DNA of 5,826 nucleotides from Rhodanobacteraceae bacterium. GTDB taxonomy: Bacteria > Pseudomonadota > Gammaproteobacteria > Xanthomonadales > SZUA-5. Location of the stretch: assembly GCA_003233535.1 (NCBI GenBank), contig QIMA01000171.1, positions 1 to 5,826 of the forward strand, in the 5' to 3' direction. A program made the translations under genes and the position numbers. Below, in pieces: positions 4,491 through 5,826 of this stretch. The notes below the pieces were generated by a model, which did not search any database, was not told the origin of the DNA, and saw only the letters and a list, made by a program, of their open reading frames with translations. Every line of letters begins with the position of its first letter. Within the stretch, counting starts at the first letter, position 1.

Positions 4491-5826
4491 ATGACCGAAA
4501 CAACGATGGAAAGTTTTGCCGAGCTGTTTGAGGCAAGTGAAAACATCAGCAAGCTCAAGCCCGGTGCAATTGTTGCCGGCTTTGTCGTCGCTATCCGTTC
4601 CGATGCGGTGGTTATCAATGCCGGGCTGAAGTCCGAAGGCATTGTCCCGATCGAGCAGTTTAGAGATGAGAACGGCGACCTTGAGGTTGAGGTAGGTGAC
4701 TCGGTAGACGTTGCACTAGAAGCGCTGGAAGATGGTTTCGGCGAAACCAGACTATCCCGTGAGAAAGCCAAGCGGGCCATGGTGTGGGACGAACTGGAAG
4801 AAGCCCACACAGAAAACGCCAGCGTTACTGGTCGCATCAGCGGCAAGGTCAAGGGTGGTTTTACCGTCGACATTCGCGATATCCGTGCATTTCTGCCGGG
4901 TTCGCTGGTCGACATTCGTCCAGTCCGCGATCCGGTTTATCTGGAAGGCAAGGACCTGGAATTCAAGATCATCAAGCTCGACCGCAAGCGTAACAACGTG
5001 GTCGTGTCGCGTCGTGCCGTGGTTGAGAGCGAGTTCTCGGCCGAGCGCGAGCAATTGATGGAGCGTTTGAAAGAAGGCGCCGTGCTCAAGGGTGTGGTCA
5101 AGAACCTCACCGATTACGGTGCGTTCGTCGACCTCGGCGGCATCGACGGTCTGTTGCACATCACCGACATGGCATGGAAGCGCGTGCGCCATCCGTCCGA
5201 AGTGGTGGAAGTTGGGCAAGAGCTGGAAGTGCGCGTGCTGCGCTTCGATCGCGAACGCAACCGTGTCTCGCTGGGCCTCAAACAGTTGGGCGACGATCCG
5301 TGGGTGAACATCTCCCGTCGTTACCCGGCCAGCAGCCGTCTGATCGGTAAGGTCAGCAATGTCACCGAGTACGGTTGCTTTGTTGAGCTGGAGCCAGGCG
5401 TCGAAGGCTTGGTCCACGTTTCCGAAATGGATTGGACCAACAAGAACGTCAACCCGGGCAAGGTCGTGCAGATTGGCGACGAGACCGAGGTCATGGTTCT
5501 GGATATCGACGAAGAACGTCGGCGTATCTCGTTGGGCATGAAGCAGGTCTCGCCGAATCCGTGGGAAGCTTTTGCTGCGATCTTCAAGAAGGGCGACAAG
5601 GTCACCGGTCAGATCAAATCGATCACCGACTTCGGTATCTTTGTTGGCCTGGACGGTGGCATCGACGGACTAGTCCATCTCTCCGACATTTCTTGGCAGG
5701 GCACCGGCGAAGAGCTGGTTCGCAACTTCAAGAAGGGCGAAGATCTGGAGGCCGTGGTGCTGGCAGTCGACCCGGAACGCGAGCGTATTTCGCTGGGCCT
5801 CAAGCAGCTGGAACAGGATCCGTTTG
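4491..5826 (+). CDS. rpsA: 30S ribosomal protein S1, N-terminal 445 residues (3' end outside window)
   Basis: S1 binds mRNA on the small ribosomal subunit and helps unfold and start translation of mRNAs with weak or structured initiation sites. The frame stays open to the window edge, giving 445 complete codons; about 110 residues (domain 6 and the tail) are missing by comparison with the 557-aa E. coli protein. Five S1 (OB-fold) domains are visible at about 24-92, 110-176, 195-265, 282-352 and 369-439. The first two are divergent ribosome-docking types ([33 protein letters not shown]). The later ones are RNA-binding types ([40 protein letters not shown]), each followed by a linker such as [10 protein letters not shown]. 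Parts are almost identical to E. coli. ATG 4491 is preferred because of GGAA at 4477; ATG 4506 (MESFAELF) is also possible. Confidence 0.98.
   Translation, partial: MTETTMESFAELFEASENISKLKPGAIVAGFVVAIRSDAVVINAGLKSEGIVPIEQFRDENGDLEVEVGDSVDVALEALEDGFGETRLSREKAKRAMVWDELEEAHTENASVTGRISGKVKGGFTVDIRDIRAFLPGSLVDIRPVRDPVYLEGKDLEFKIIKLDRKRNNVVVSRRAVVESEFSAEREQLMERLKEGAVLKGVVKNLTDYGAFVDLGGIDGLLHITDMAWKRVRHPSEVVEVGQELEVRVLRFDRERNRVSLGLKQLGDDPWVNISRRYPASSRLIGKVSNVTEYGCFVELEPGVEGLVHVSEMDWTNKNVNPGKVVQIGDETEVMVLDIDEERRRISLGMKQVSPNPWEAFAAIFKKGDKVTGQIKSITDFGIFVGLDGGIDGLVHLSDISWQGTGEELVRNFKKGEDLEAVVLAVDPERERISLGLKQLEQDPF

Noticed and set aside
4752..5417. 221-codon open frame on the reverse strand inside rpsA
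   Set aside because: Antisense shadow of S1 codons; its His/Gln/Asp-rich composition mirrors the S1 coding strand and matches no family I know.
5268..5822. Imperfect DNA repeat (TCGCTGGGCCTCAA...GATCCG) at 5268-5300 and 5790-5822
   Set aside because: It encodes equivalent linkers after S1 domains 3 and 5 (SLGLKQL...DP), the known repeat structure of the protein, not a mobile repeat.

Overview
This window is a housekeeping locus of a gammaproteobacterium with moderately high GC (roughly high-50s percent by eye). All recognisable genes lie on the + strand: pheA (bifunctional chorismate mutase/prephenate dehydratase), hisC (HisC-family PLP aminotransferase), aroA (EPSP synthase), cmk (cytidylate kinase) and the first five S1 domains of rpsA (ribosomal protein S1), which runs off the right edge. 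The cluster pheA-hisC-aroA-cmk-rpsA is a known gammaproteobacterial arrangement. AroA resembles what I remember of Xanthomonas-type sequences (GNAGTGMRLLAG, SLSKRPM, RDYSERML, RRTGLLAALRLMG), so I lean to Lysobacterales/Xanthomonadales or Nevskiales-like relatives. That placement is an inference made without a search.

Layout: positions 1-156 hold no recognised gene but contain a series of inverted repeats ahead of the pheA ribosome binding site. pheA, hisC, aroA and cmk then follow with no gaps. pheA/hisC overlap by 4 nt (TTGA), hisC/aroA by 4 nt (ATGA) and aroA/cmk by 14 nt, so they look like one translationally coupled operon. A 144-nt gap follows, again rich in potential RNA secondary structure, and then rpsA begins with only a weak Shine-Dalgarno.

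How the genes work together: AroA makes EPSP, which AroC (not in the window) converts to chorismate. PheA converts chorismate to prephenate and then phenylpyruvate. The HisC-like enzyme could transaminate phenylpyruvate to phenylalanine, as well as or instead of histidinol phosphate. Cmk recycles CMP/dCMP, and S1 brings mRNAs to the ribosome. The tyrA (prephenate dehydrogenase) found between hisC and aroA, or fused to aroA, in relatives such as Pseudomonas is absent here.

I found no mobile element, CRISPR array, tRNA, phage or defence gene, and no evidence of a new system. The items most worth a second look are the two structured leaders (before pheA and before rpsA), the TTG-initiated hisC with an altered N-terminal motif, the missing tyrA, and some residue-level oddities in AroA.
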